Source of the DNA: Microdochium bolleyi
Lineage: Eukaryota > Ascomycota > Sordariomycetes > Xylariales > Microdochiaceae
Reading direction: 5' to 3'
Assembly: GCA_001566295.1 (NCBI GenBank)
Contig: KQ964253.1
Coordinates: 558,001 to 622,000 of the forward strand
Length of the DNA: 64,000 nucleotides
In this document: one piece after another, positions 19,763-30,554 of the stretch
Layout: each line of letters starts with the position of its first letter
Numbering within the stretch: position 1 is the first letter of the stretch
The notes under the pieces: model-generated
The model's input: the letters and a program-made list of their open reading frames with translations, nothing else
Told to the model about the DNA's origin: nothing
Databases searched by the model: none
Position numbers and translations under genes: made by a program

Positions 19763-21558
19763 ATGGAAGAAGCATCGCTCCAGGTGTGTACACCCCCGTG
19801 CAGCTCCTCTACACCGTAAAACTTAGATGCTGATTCTCTGGCGACCCCGCCATGCTAGGAGCGCTTGCAGCAGCATGCGAAGGCCTTCGATGGTCTCTTG
19901 TCTTTGATCCCTGCCAAGATGTACTATGGGGAGGACTCTGCTGTAGGTTCCCACCCAGCGACACCCTGCCCGTCGCTGTCATATCCCACGAGATGCCGCA
20001 CTCTCAATCACTCTCGGCCCAAGACAGAGCTCTGCCAGCAGTCTCACTCTTCTATAACATCTGTCTAACACAAACTCATAACCCTCAGGATCAATGGAAA
20101 CGCACAAAGCAAACGAAAGAAGAGGCCAAGGAGGCCCGCCGCAACAAGCTTGACCCCAACAGCGAACTCAACCGCAGCGTCAAGGAAGTCATGGACGAGG
20201 AGGCCCGCAAGAAGCGCAAGCGCGAGCAGATGCCCGATGGTGCCGACGAAGACGACTGGTCCGATGTCGATGGAGTTGAGGCCGAGAAGCCTCGCCAGGG
20301 CATGAAGCAAAAGATGACCAAGAAGCAGAAGAAGGCGGCTGAGCAGGAAGAAGAGCTTGCGGAGCAGGAGCGTCGGAAAGAGGAGAAGAAGCAGGGCAAG
20401 AAGGACCGCAAGACTGAGCGTGCAGCCCTCAGAGAAGAGGAGGCCGAGTTCAACCGGAGAACGATCAAGGGTGTCAACAAGATCAAACTTGGCCCACGCG
20501 AGGCAAGAGCGGCAGCCAGCAGCACCACAGACGCCGAAATAGCACCCAGCCAGTCTATCGAGCAGGACGAGCCAGCGGAAGAGGATGGCGACGACATGGA
20601 TGCCATCGAAATCGATGGCATTGAAGCCAACGATGCATCCACATCTCAGTCAACTCCCCGGTCTCCCGTATTCGATGCCAGCGAGGGCCCTGCAGACACT
20701 GCAGGCCAGGCGGCAAGCACATCCACATCCATATCCAGCACAGCCGACCCCTCAGAAAAGCCGAAGCACATCAAGATACCCGAGGATTCGACTGAGCTCC
20801 GTGCCCGTCTGGCAGCCAAGATTCAAGCGCTCCGCGAAGCCCGCAATGCTGATCGTAATGGCAAGCCCATCCGCACCCGCCAGGAGCTGATTGAGGCTCG
20901 GCGGTCCAAGCAGGAGGAGCGAAAGGCGCACAAGAAGGAAATGCGGATGAAGGCCAAGGACGAAGCTGACCGCGTGCGCGAAGAGGCGCTGGCCTCCGCA
21001 CGCAACTCCCCTGGCGGCATTCTCAGCCCCTCAGTCGACCTCGAAGAGAACAACTTCTCTTTTGGACGCTTTGCTTTCGGCGATGGTGCCCAATTGTCCC
21101 ACGATCTGTCGCACGTGCTCAGCAGTGCCAAGAAGAAGGGACCTCAGGATGCCAAGACGGCCCTTGCCAAGCTCGAGAGCCAGAAGAAACGCGTGCAAGC
21201 CATGGCCGACGAGAAGCGCAAGGATATCGAGAACAAGGAGCTATGGCTGACCGCCAAGAGACGTGCCGAGGGAGAGAAGGTCCGCGACGACGAGAAGATG
21301 CTCAAGAAGGCCATCAAGCGCAAGGACCAACAGAAGAAAAAGAGCGAGAAGGAGTGGAAGGATAGGAAAGACGGCGTCGCCAAGAGCATCCACGACCGCC
21401 AGAAGAAGCGCGAGGACAACCTTAAGAAGCGCCGAGACGAGAAGCTCTCGCACAAGGCCGGTGGCAAGAAGAAGAGCCGGACAGGACCCAAGAAGACCGC
21501 CAGCAAGGGCCGTGCCGGGTTCGAGGGGTCCCTCAAAGTCGGAGGCAAGAAGAAATAA
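19763..21558 (+). CDS. RRP14: Ribosome biogenesis protein, SURF6/Rrp14 family
   Basis: Nucleolar factor for early 60S and 40S assembly. Exons 19763..19783, 19859..19942, 20089..21558 encode 524 residues. The true N-terminus is in the small first exons, MEEASLQ then ERLQQHAKAFDGLLSLIPAK and YYGEDSA, the family's conserved start; an alternative single-frame reading from 19852 would be wrong. The rest is highly charged: DQWKRTKQTKEEAKEARRNK, a Ser/Thr-rich acidic linker, the SURF6 domain with FSFGRFAFGDG and GPQDAKTALAKLESQKKR, and a basic Lys-rich tail with KKKSRTGPKK. Convergent with the MFS sugar transporter. Confidence 0.94.
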
Positions 21559-21952
21559 GCGTTTGCATGAAAGCGCTCGGCGTTGTGTGGGGGTTTCAAT
21601 GTTACGCAAAAGTTTCTTGTCTCTGGGTCCTAAAAGGCGGGTTTCTCACATGAGCATATGTGTATATACCATCTGCATTCCTAGGCGTTCGGCGGAATAG
21701 CGAAGATATGATTTATATGGCGACACACGGCTCTATCAGGAGCAACCAAATTGGTGTGAAGCTTGCCACGTGTTTTCTCTACTGGTAGGGAGCGATATCG
21801 TCGTCAAATTGAAATGGTGCCCGTCTCTAAGCAATACATACTCTATGTCGCCGTCAGTCCTCATGCATCCATGCTGTGTGTCTAACTCATGCATGAGCCG
21901 TTTCTTGTTGAGACTCGGCTCATAGCGATGCGAAGACCGATTCCTATCCGTC
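21559..21952. other. Convergent 3' region
   Basis: Lies between the stop codons of the SURF6-like gene (+) and the sugar transporter (-). I see only 3' untranslated sequence. Confidence 0.6.
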
Positions 21953-23677
21953 TCACGATGATCTCAGAAGCGGCTGCCTCTCTCCATCACCACCACTCTT
22001 CTTCCCACTCCCCTCCTCGTCATCTTCATCCTTTTCCCTCGGGAAGTACAAGAACCGGCCCCCATCAACCTTGTGCACCGCCCAGCTCTCGCCAGCAGCC
22101 TCAAAGAACTCCTGGTTCTCCTCAAAGCTCCGCCCGCCCGTTTCGGGGCTGAACTTCCACGTCCACCACCCGGCGAAGCTGTTGGTCACCGCGAACACCA
22201 GGAACAGCCAGTACTTGGCGTTGTTGAACAGGATCGGCGTGAGCAGGGTGATGGCGAAGTTGGCGACGCCCCAGACGATGACGCTCACGGCGCTGCCCTG
22301 CGCGCGGGCCGCGGACGGGTATATCTCGGTCGGGATCAGCCAGACCGTCGCAAGCCAGCAGATGCCGAATATCGCGGTGGCCGTGAAGAGCGTGATGGAG
22401 CCGAGGATCTCGACGGCGAGGTCGCTCACCGATGACGACGACGACGATGCCATCGCGAGCCCGCCGAAGAGTGCCAGCAGCAGGAAGCACCCCGCGAGGC
22501 CGGCCGCGCCCCAGACCATGAGCTTCCGCCGGCCCAGCACGTCGATGGTCATCCAGGACACCGTCATCATGAGGAAGTAGCTAACAAAGTTGCCCAGCGT
22601 CGTCCACTCGGCGACCGTCACGGAGAAGCCGAGCAGCTCGAAGATCTGCGGGCCGTACACGGACACCGCGCCGTAGCCCGTGAGCGCCTGGTTGACCTGC
22701 CCCATAACGGTGAGCATGGTCGGGTGATACTGCGGGCCCGAGGGCAGCAGCATGTCTGCGTAGCTGATCTTTTCGTCAGCCTCGCCGTCCGCCGCGGCCT
22801 GCAGCTCCTCCAGCATGTCGTCGGCCTTGAGCTGCGACCCGCCGTGCAGCTGCATCAGGCTGTCCCTCGCGTCCGAGGCCCGGTCCTGGCTGACGAACCA
22901 CCGGGGGCTCTCGGGCAGGCGGGATATCGCCGAGATGAGCAGCAGCGGGAAGACCTGCATGCACACGATCGGCGTGCGCCACGCCCACTGGTTCTCCTTG
23001 CCCAGCGAAAAGGTCGCGCCGAGGTTGATCGCGAACGCGAGGAGAAGGCCGAAGATGTTCATCTGGAACTCCTGCGCGAGGGCTTTCCCCCGGCCGCCGT
23101 CCTTGGCGAGCTCCGCCGAGTACACGGGGATCACGGCGTCGATGCCGCCCACGCCGAGGCCCAGGACGACGCGGCCTGCCAGCATGCACGCGAGCGCAGC
23201 ACTCGTGGGCCACGTGCTGCTGACGTTGCCGGCGACGGAGGACAGGCCGGCGACGGCCATGAGGAGGTTCCCGAGGACGCAGGTCGCGAGGCAGCCGAAG
23301 ATCGCGGGCTTCCGGCCCCTGGCGTCGGCGAGGCGGGACGCGAGCACCGCGCCGGCCGTGCAGCCGAGGTAGTACACGGACACGATGATGCCGACGATGG
23401 GGGAAGTGCCGGATATACCCATGGTGGAGAGATATGAGTAGTTTGTGTTGACCATCGACATCATGCCCTGGTCATAGCCATACAGGGCAATGGCCGTGCT
23501 GCTGAAGATGACAATCTCGGTTTTCTTGGAGATGAGCCCGTTGCCTTGCGTGCCATCGTCGTCGTCGTTGTTGCCTCGCTGTTGCTGCCGGCGGGAGGAA
23601 GAAGAGGATGAGGGAGAGCCATCGTCGTCACGACTTGAGTCGAAGTTGTCGTCTGGCCGTGAGGGTGGGAACGGCAT
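21953..23677 (-). CDS. MFS sugar porter family transporter
   Basis: Single exon, 574 residues, plasma-membrane proton-coupled or facilitative sugar uptake by family. After a 45-residue hydrophilic Ser/Asp-rich N-terminus come 12 predicted membrane segments. Sugar-porter signatures: YGYDQGMMS in TM1, DARGRKP in loop 2-3, GRVVLGLGVGGIDAVIPVYSAE (TM4 region), PESPRW before the large loop, GQVNQALTGYGAVSVYGPQI in TM7, DVLGRRKLM in loop 8-9, PTEIYPSAARAQGSA in TM10 and FSPETGGRSFEE after TM12. The canonical QQ of many hexose carriers (QQxxG in TM7) is replaced by NQALTG, so the substrate may differ from glucose. Intronless, unlike most neighbours. Confidence 0.93.
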   Translation of the reverse strand: MPFPPSRPDDNFDSSRDDDGSPSSSSSSRRQQQRGNNDDDDGTQGNGLISKKTEIVIFSSTAIALYGYDQGMMSMVNTNYSYLSTMGISGTSPIVGIIVSVYYLGCTAGAVLASRLADARGRKPAIFGCLATCVLGNLLMAVAGLSSVAGNVSSTWPTSAALACMLAGRVVLGLGVGGIDAVIPVYSAELAKDGGRGKALAQEFQMNIFGLLLAFAINLGATFSLGKENQWAWRTPIVCMQVFPLLLISAISRLPESPRWFVSQDRASDARDSLMQLHGGSQLKADDMLEELQAAADGEADEKISYADMLLPSGPQYHPTMLTVMGQVNQALTGYGAVSVYGPQIFELLGFSVTVAEWTTLGNFVSYFLMMTVSWMTIDVLGRRKLMVWGAAGLAGCFLLLALFGGLAMASSSSSSVSDLAVEILGSITLFTATAIFGICWLATVWLIPTEIYPSAARAQGSAVSVIVWGVANFAITLLTPILFNNAKYWLFLVFAVTNSFAGWWTWKFSPETGGRSFEENQEFFEAAGESWAVHKVDGGRFLYFPREKDEDDEEGSGKKSGGDGERQPLLRSS

Positions 23678-24269
23678 CTTGAAGGAGAACCGGCCCTTAC
23701 GATCGAGTCAAATGTTTTCGAGAGGCAGATTCGTGGACGTATGCCTTGCACACTGTCGCTCGTGGTTGTTTCTGACTTGCAAGAACTCAACTGGCGAAAT
23801 TATACGAGCACGACTACGCTCTCTAGTGCTGCGCACGCGATTCCCTTCTGCTAATAGAATGATGACTGGCCAAATTTTGTTGCAGAAAGTCTGCCCAAAA
23901 AACCACCAACAAGAATCTGAATTGCGAGTATGTTTCGCAACCTTGGAATAACGTGAATGGTGACGACAATCATGCAAGTCCTGCCCCGCCAATAGCCGCT
24001 CGCGCAGTCGGGTCTCGGATCGCAAGGGGTCTATTTTCAATGACATCACCCAGCCTCAGATTGTACTAATCGCAACTAAGTGCTATCATCGTCGACGGTA
24101 TCCAGGGATGGCTTACTCTGCATTCAACTAAACTCTTTCTAGGTGGCCCACTCGGAATGCTTAGCATTACCTAGATCGGGCCAATCTTGCATCCTCGAAT
24201 CATCTAATGTCACCCACCATCTTCACATGCCACATCCCACTGACCGCAATCTGATCTCTCAACAGAGTC
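23678..24269. other. Promoter of the sugar transporter, 3' flank of S9 peptidase
   Basis: Both neighbours read leftward. AT-richer than surrounding coding DNA. No motif I would assert. Confidence 0.55.
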
Positions 24270-26413
24270 TCACTTCCTGACAAGGGTCTTCTTCCACCAC
24301 TCCTCCTCCTCAGTCTGCCCCGTGATCAGATTCTCACCCTTTCTGAAACCGTGGCCCTCGCCCTCGAACTTGACGAGCTTGACCTCCCCCCCGCGCTTCT
24401 TGATGTCATCATACATCGTGTATGCCTGGCTGATTGGCACGACCTTGTCCTCGTCGCCGTGCAGCATTAACAGCGGCGCCGTGATGTTGCCCGCGTGATA
24501 CACCGGCGACCGGTCGTGCATGACCTTGGCTCTCTGCTTAGCGTCCATGTCATTCGTGAACATGAGGTTGTCCACGTAGCGGCACTCCATCTTGTGCGTC
24601 TCGGCAAGGAGCAGCTTGACCTCGCTGATGCCGTACAGGCAGACACCGCCGGCGAAGATGTCCGGGTAGCAGCACAACGCCTGAAGGACGGAGTACCCGC
24701 CCGCACTGCCGCCGCGAATGCCCGTGAGGGAGCCGTCGGTGCGCCCGCTTTCGGCGAGGTACGCAACGGCCTCGGCGACGTCGTCGACATCGAGCACGCC
24801 CCAGTTGGCGTTCAGCGAGTCCCTGTAGGCCTTTCCATGGCCGGTTGAGCCGCTGTAGTTGATAGCGAAGGTGGCGTAGCCTCGGGTGTTCCAATATTGC
24901 AGGTCGAGCCTCAATCCCGGTGGGGTGTGGGCAGTGGGACCGCCGTGGGACTGGACAATCAAGGGAGGCTTGTATCCCTCGGGTCCAGTGAAGCTGGGGC
25001 TGTACGGTGGCCAGAAGAAGCCATGGATCATGCGGCTTGGCTGCTTCTTTGACTGGAACTCTATGTGCTCAGGGGTTGAGAAGAGCGAGGAATCAAAGGA
25101 CTGCGTTGTGGACACACGAACTGTTGTCATGTTGTTCTCATTGCCATCGACATTGACTCTGTACAGAGTTGTTGGTGTCGTATGACCCGTACCAACGAGC
25201 AAGAAAGAAGTGTCGTCCAGCCTGGCGATGCCGTCTCTGTCTACATCGGCCAGGGGTAGAGTGACATCTCTGTACTCAAACGTGTTGAGATCGACCTTGA
25301 TTACAGAGCTTGTGCCATCCTTCAAGTAGACTGCGACCAGGTAACGTTCCGAGAGTACGTCGTAGGAATTGCTGGTGCATGTCAGTCTCGTGTACTTTCT
25401 CCGGGTTGTCTTCCCAGAAGCACTTACTTTGCCAATGCCATGGTGGCCTTGCCGAATTCCACATCCTCCAACCCGTTGATCTTGATCAGTGTAGCCTCGG
25501 CCTGACACGGTTGGCGACGATAGATTTGTCTCCAGTTTGTCAGCTCATGGCAGTAGTAGAGATACCCGTCGGGCCCCCATCTCGGCTCCGTCGCACTCGC
25601 GGCTGCATCACCAGCAATGTGCTCAATGTTCGACACACTGCCAGCCGAGCCTGACCAGTCCGCCCAGAATAGCCGCACGCCGGACCACGGCATGTCCGGA
25701 AAGTCCCACTCAACCCAGCAGATCTTGCTGCCGTCGTGGCTGAAGCGGGGAGACATGTACAAATCAGACCCGCTGACGAGACGCTTGACCTCGCCGGTCT
25801 GCGTGTTGATCGCCACGACGTGGTTGCCCACTTTCTCGGGCACTTCGCTGACGGCGTGGTCCTCTTCAACGGCGAGGACCCATGGCTGCTTCCCGTCCTC
25901 GTCCGGATGCGCATCGAAGTCGCCGTAGCGGAGCTTGGGTGTCTTCACAAGTTCTATCACCGAACCAGAGTCCGCATCGAGGATGCTGACGCTGTCGTCG
26001 GCCTTGTTGGAGAAGATCAGGCGCCCTCCGCCCCCGAGAATGGCATACGGCCCGCCGCCGTACTCGTATACGCGAGATCGCGCGTTATATCCAGCCGGAA
26101 GGACATCCTTGAGCTCGCTGGAACTGGCTCCGCTTTTCAGCTCAACGATGTAGTTGACGCCGTCTGGTCTGGACTCCGTAAAGTATGCTCGACCGGTTCG
26201 CCGCTGAAGCGTTCACTGGAGGATCAGCTAGGGCATCCTCGTGTTTGCGGTAGTGCATGGAAGATCATGAGTTGGGCAACCTACACAGGCTCGTGGCGAG
26301 CTGATGGCTGACGTGCCGCGAAAGACAGCTTCCTTTGTGACCTCGCTCTCCCATAGTCCGTATGGTGCTATGGTCTTGGCCGTGGATGTGCCTGGAGGCG
26401 ATGTGGTGGTCAT
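24270..26413 (-). CDS. S9 family serine peptidase (acylaminoacyl/dipeptidyl-peptidase-like)
   Basis: Exons 26285..26413, 25428..26203, 24270..25371 encode 668 residues with no signal peptide, so likely cytosolic. The N-terminal part is a beta-propeller (WESEVTKEAVF, GGGPYAI, FSNKADDS, SPRFSHDGSKICWVEWD, RWGPDGYLYY). The C-terminal alpha/beta-hydrolase carries the catalytic Ser524 in GIRGGSAGGYS, the oxyanion-side SHGGPTAHT, the Asp in LHGDEDKVVP (608/610) and His642 in GEGHGF. This layout is that of peptidase family S9C, which release N-acyl amino acids or dipeptides from small peptides. The first splice (TGT|GTAGGT to CAG|CGG) is the least certain junction; it leaves SPRACRRTGRAYF. Confidence 0.92.
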
Positions 26414-26902
26414 GACTGCGATACGCTTAGCAACAATCTGCCGTTGGGGTCTTGCTGTCTAAAGAGAGGAAACGAAAGGAAAGCTTTGAGAAGCCACCGT
26501 GGCTCTTGAGTGATGCTGTTTTGAGAACCTTGGAAACTACCCCAAGATGAGCTGCGTCCGATTGCCGGCTTACACCAGTCATAAACTTGCCCCGCTTGTA
26601 ACCGTCCTGTGGCAGGCACCCACGTCGGAAGTGCATCCATACGCGTGTCTTCCTGGTCGCTCTAGAACAGCCTCTTACAGCATGAGCATCAATGGCGGTT
26701 TGTTAATGGCAGTCGCTAGTCTCGTGTCGCGATTTCGCGTGTACTTGCCAACTATGCTATCAAGAGACGCGGTCACAGCGGATTTGCATCTTCATGTTCA
26801 TCAAGCTACTTCCTGATCCTGCCTGGGGAGTGTAGGATTCATGTCTATGGCATAACCTCATTCTAGTACAGTGGTATCATTCTCATGCCCAAACTTTTGT
26901 TT
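26414..26902. other. Promoter of S9 peptidase, 3' flank of CCT6
   Basis: Between two leftward genes. Short frames only, no recognised element. Confidence 0.55.
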
Positions 26903-28870
26903 CTATTGATCATCCATGCCCGGTCCAGGACCGCCCGACCTGCCCATTTGCCTAGCCTTCAGGATCTCGTCGCACAGAAGAAGGTTAGAAGCAATGCTAG
27001 AAGAGGAGGCAACGCAGTTGCGAAGAACACGGAACGAGTCGTACACTCCCTCGAGCGCAGGGTCCATGGGGTCGCCAGTAGCGAGGTCGAGGCCGACAAT
27101 GTTGCCGTCCGCGTACTCGTCGTGGAGGGCCGCAACTAAAGTTGACAAGTCAGCGTGTGCAAACAAGGCAATTAATAAAGGAGAACGTGACTTACGAGAA
27201 TCCTGGACGTCGTGACCAGCGTTGGCAGCCAGAGTCTTGGGAATGATCAGCAGAGCGTCGGCGAAAGCATCGACACCCCACTTCGCCTTGCCCTTGACGG
27301 TCTTTCTGAAAGCATCGCTCTTGAGGTGCGCCGCGCAGGCAACCTGGAATGCACCACCGCCGGGAACAACACTCTTGTCGACAATCATGTTGTACACACT
27401 GCGAAGGCCGTCTCGTACCGCGTCGGTAATCTGGCTGATGGTGTGCGCGTTGGGACCCTTGATCATCAAGGTAACAGATTTGGGGTCCTTGACATCCTCG
27501 ATAATAGTGAACTTCTCCTCGCCCAGCTGCTGCTCGTACACCTGGCCAGCCCAGCCCAGGACATCAGGCGTGAGGTCATCGACACTGTTCTGAGAGACAC
27601 CGCCACAAGAGAGCTGCAGGCGCTCCATGTTCCTCCGCTTCGCTCTCCGGAGGGCAAAGATGCCGTTCTTGGCGAGCACATCGAGGGAAAGAGGGTCAAT
27701 GCCCTTCTGGTTGACAATCGCGAAGCTCTTCTTTGGGTCGTTGCCGCACACCTCCTTCTTGAGCTCAACAATCTTCTTCAGTCTGGCGTCGATGTGGCGG
27801 CGCTCGCTCTCGACAAGCTTGTCGCGCTGTTCAGCACTCGAGTAGAAGAACCCAGAGTTGATCTCCGACTTCTCGTACTCCAAGCTGACGTTGAGGGTAA
27901 GGATGTGGACGTTCTCGAGACGTTTGGGCATATCCGGGTGCCGAGCACCGTGGTCGAGGGCAAGGCCACGAATCAGCTGGGTGTCGGAGGCAGTTCGGTG
28001 CTGCATCTTCATAATCTCAATCATGTGCAGGTCGGGCTTGGCCGGAGCCTCGTAGATTGCGAGAACGGCATCGACAATGGCGGGGGTCAGGCTGGTCGCA
28101 AGGGTCGAGTTGAGCTTTGTCGAGAGCGATGTGCGGGCGACAGACAGGAGCAGCTCGCGCTCGACCTCCTTGGGCAGCTTGAACGAGTCGAGGAACTGTA
28201 ATAGGGGAAGCGGCGGTCAGATATGGAACGTACAGAGGGGAGGATGTCCAGCGATGTCGCGTGCATCCGCATACCTTGAGCGAAGCGTTCTTCGCGATCT
28301 CGAAACCTTCTGTCAGGATACGAGGGTGCAGGCCCTCGGCGATGTAGCGGTCTGCCTGCTTGAGGAGTTCACCGACAAGGAGGACCACTGATGTCGTGCC
28401 GTCACCGCAGATGTCATCCTGGGCGGTGGCCGCTCTCGCGATCATGACTGCAGTGGGGTTCTGAATCTGCATCTCTCTGAGGAGAACGTTGCCATCCTTG
28501 GTGAGTTTGATCTAGGTTCGGAATGTGTCAGCTCGTCTGTCGGCGATCGGGGTCGGCTCGGTCGCGTTTCTCGAAGAGGAGGGGCTCGTTCGTACCTGGC
28601 CAGCGCCATCGACCAACCTGCGACGATGTTAGTGGACTGAAAAGCTCAACGGAAAGCTCGGTGCCAATGACATACATCTTGATGGTGCCCAAAGGGCCCA
28701 GGTTGGACTTGAGGACATTCTGGAGTCCCTCACCGGCCGTGATGTTGACCTTGAGAGCTTCACCCCGCCGCTGTTGATAGTTAGCAGATGCGGGTGTAGT
28801 GCAGGGGCTCCTAGGGTTTGCAACGTACCCGAGACTCGGCCTTTGGGTTCAGGAGCTGGGCAGCAGACAT
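26903..28870 (-). CDS. CCT6: Chaperonin TCP-1 zeta subunit (CCT6)
   Basis: Subunit of the cytosolic eight-member chaperonin ring that folds actin, tubulin and other proteins. Exons 28829..28870, 28676..28770, 28596..28617, 28275..28511, 27196..28195, 26903..27135 encode 542 residues (yeast Cct6 is 546). Zeta identity rests on MSAAQLLNPKAESR at the N-terminus, MLVDGAGQIKLTKDG, NPTAVMIARAATAQDD and LALDHGARHPDMPKR. The ATPase motif GDGTTS is at residues 89-94, the equatorial VVPGGGAF is present, and the C-terminus ends in a Gly/Met-rich tail (GGPGPGMDDQ). The third exon is only 22 nt. The usual chaperonin LGPKG near the nucleotide site reads LGPLG here. Confidence 0.96.
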
Positions 28871-29222
28871 GTTGGCTGTATCAAAAGGCTGCCGTGGTGT
28901 TTGGGAGGTTGTTCCCGGATGTTGTTGTCGAGCGGCCGGACCCTCAATGTAGCTCTGCGTGTATGGCCGCCTTCTCTGGCACCGACTGGCAGGGGGTGGG
29001 TCAATATCAGGAGCCTTCAACTTTTTTTCCCACTTCGTGCAGCGCGGGCGCAGTTGCCTGAGGGGACCGCTATGGGGAGCAGTTAGGGGAGTGGCGGTCC
29101 GCCGGTCTAGCCAAATCAGCTGGCAGAATGCTACAGAACCCCTGAACTACTGCCCCTCTACACCCCCTTATCGCAAGACGATGTGGAGGGGTCCTGTTTA
29201 GATAAAGCCCAAGCTTAGTAAC
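28871..29222. other. CCT6 promoter, 3' flank of metallophosphoesterase
   Basis: Short intergenic region between two leftward genes, with a T-run and GC-rich patches. No coding or RNA feature seen. Confidence 0.55.
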
Positions 29223-30200
29223 CTAGAACGCGGCGAGCACCTGCGTTGGATGTCCATGGCTCGCAGCCTCATTCACGTTCCGGCTCAGATGTACCTTCAT
29301 TGGTTTCCGCCGCTCATCATCCCGCAAGCCACCCACTATCGATGCATTGACCAGCCGAGCAGAAGGGCGTGGTGTTCTGCCTTGGCCGGCAACCGCAGCA
29401 AGCACCCGGACGAGATTACATATTCCGCCTCCAGCAATGATCGTGCGTTCATACGCCGACTGGACCTCGTCAAAGAATGCCGCCTCCTCACCATAGCCTG
29501 CATGGACATGCCCGAATATATGAAGGGCCGGATGCACTCGCCAAAGCTCACGCAGCAGGGACTCGCAACCAAGTCTGCCAAGATCAAGATGGGCTCGCGG
29601 TGGCGAATGCGTGACCAGTATGTCTGTGTCGTCTGGGACCCTTTTCGCCCATATGTCCTGGTCCCTGGAATATTGGAAAGCCCAATTGCCATGGCGAGGA
29701 GACAGTGGGCTGCCGTAGATCGTCAGCCGTCGTCCATTCGCGCACTCGACTGTGGTTTGGCTGTTCTGTAGATATCGAACGTCGCCCCACTCCAGCTCAC
29801 TGTGGTGTCTGCCTCCTAGGTTGCCGTTAGAAGGGTATTCGTTATCCAAGAGCAGATCGTGGTTGCCCGCTATCACAAGCTTGGCTCTATGAGGCTGGTT
29901 GCGCAGCCACAAGATTGTGGCTTGAAGCTCATCGAAGGTGCCCGACTGAGTGAGGTCCCCTGCATGGATCAGGATGTCGCCGTCCGGTACCGGGCATTGC
30001 ATGTTGTGCGTGTCGGAGAGGCAGACGACAGAGACCTCATCTGCGCAACGTCGCTCCTGAATACGCCCGGCTCGCTGGAGATGCCAACTGTAGATTGCTT
30101 GGGCAAGAAAGACACAGGGGTTTCTGAGGAACAGCTGCCATGTGGTCGGCGGCGGGCGATACAGGAGGGACTCGAGCCCTGATGGCCGTTGTCCAAACAT
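29223..30200 (-). CDS. Calcineurin-like metallophosphoesterase (MPPED/UPF0046 type)
   Basis: Single exon, 325 residues. Binuclear-metal phosphoesterase fold with all five motifs: LSDTHN (Asp63, His65), HAGDLTQSG (Asp82), GNHD (113-115), THSPP (His198) and FGHVHAGYG (230-233). A 50-residue N-terminal extension precedes the first motif and contains a mildly hydrophobic stretch (WQLFLRNPCVFLAQAIYSW), which could be a membrane anchor or targeting element. Similar fungal proteins are of unknown substrate; the MPPED group hydrolyses phosphodiesters weakly. Head-to-head with the prenylcysteine-lyase-like gene at 354 bases. Confidence 0.9.
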   Translation of the reverse strand: MFGQRPSGLESLLYRPPPTTWQLFLRNPCVFLAQAIYSWHLQRAGRIQERRCADEVSVVCLSDTHNMQCPVPDGDILIHAGDLTQSGTFDELQATILWLRNQPHRAKLVIAGNHDLLLDNEYPSNGNLGGRHHSELEWGDVRYLQNSQTTVECANGRRLTIYGSPLSPRHGNWAFQYSRDQDIWAKRVPDDTDILVTHSPPRAHLDLGRLGCESLLRELWRVHPALHIFGHVHAGYGEEAAFFDEVQSAYERTIIAGGGICNLVRVLAAVAGQGRTPRPSARLVNASIVGGLRDDERRKPMKVHLSRNVNEAASHGHPTQVLAAF

Positions 30201-30554
30201 GTTTATCTTTGTTGCTGTTGTCTGGGATGGTGATCATGACACGCCGGTCCAGAGCAATGCATTCAATCGTTTACAATAAAAGACCACGTCGCTGCCTGGA
30301 CCTCGAGACAGAAGCTTGCAACAGTTGAACCAACACACCAAGACTCGATGGCACAGACACCTGTTGGTGATGACTAAGCCGCACGCACCCGGCTGGACCC
30401 TGGCATTGTTTGGCTTCAGGGTCTTGCAGGGGAGCCGTCGCGGCCAGGCAACGGCCAGGACGGGAGCTCCCCAGCCCGTATTGGACCATCACCAGAGCTT
30501 CTCTCCTTGTTTGGCCGACTCATCCCTTGACAAGACCAACAGACACTGCCCAAC
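30201..30554. other. Shared divergent promoter, metallophosphoesterase / prenylcysteine oxidase
   Basis: 354 bases between the two start codons. No strong TATA or known operator seen; the arrangement allows a bidirectional promoter. Confidence 0.5.

Noticed and set aside
19852..20088. Upstream part of the single-frame reading of the SURF6-like gene
   Set aside because: Reads through two introns; the spliced model from 19763 gives the conserved ERLQQHAKAFDGLLSLIPAK start instead.
16958..23677. Possible polysaccharide-use cluster (mannanase, dehydrogenase, sugar transporter)
   Set aside because: A ribosome biogenesis gene lies between them, there is no shared regulator and no shared promoter motif I can see; proximity alone is weak evidence.
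27212..28201. 329-codon + strand frame across CCT6
   Set aside because: Antisense shadow of the CCT6 gene; the minus-strand frame carries all chaperonin motifs.
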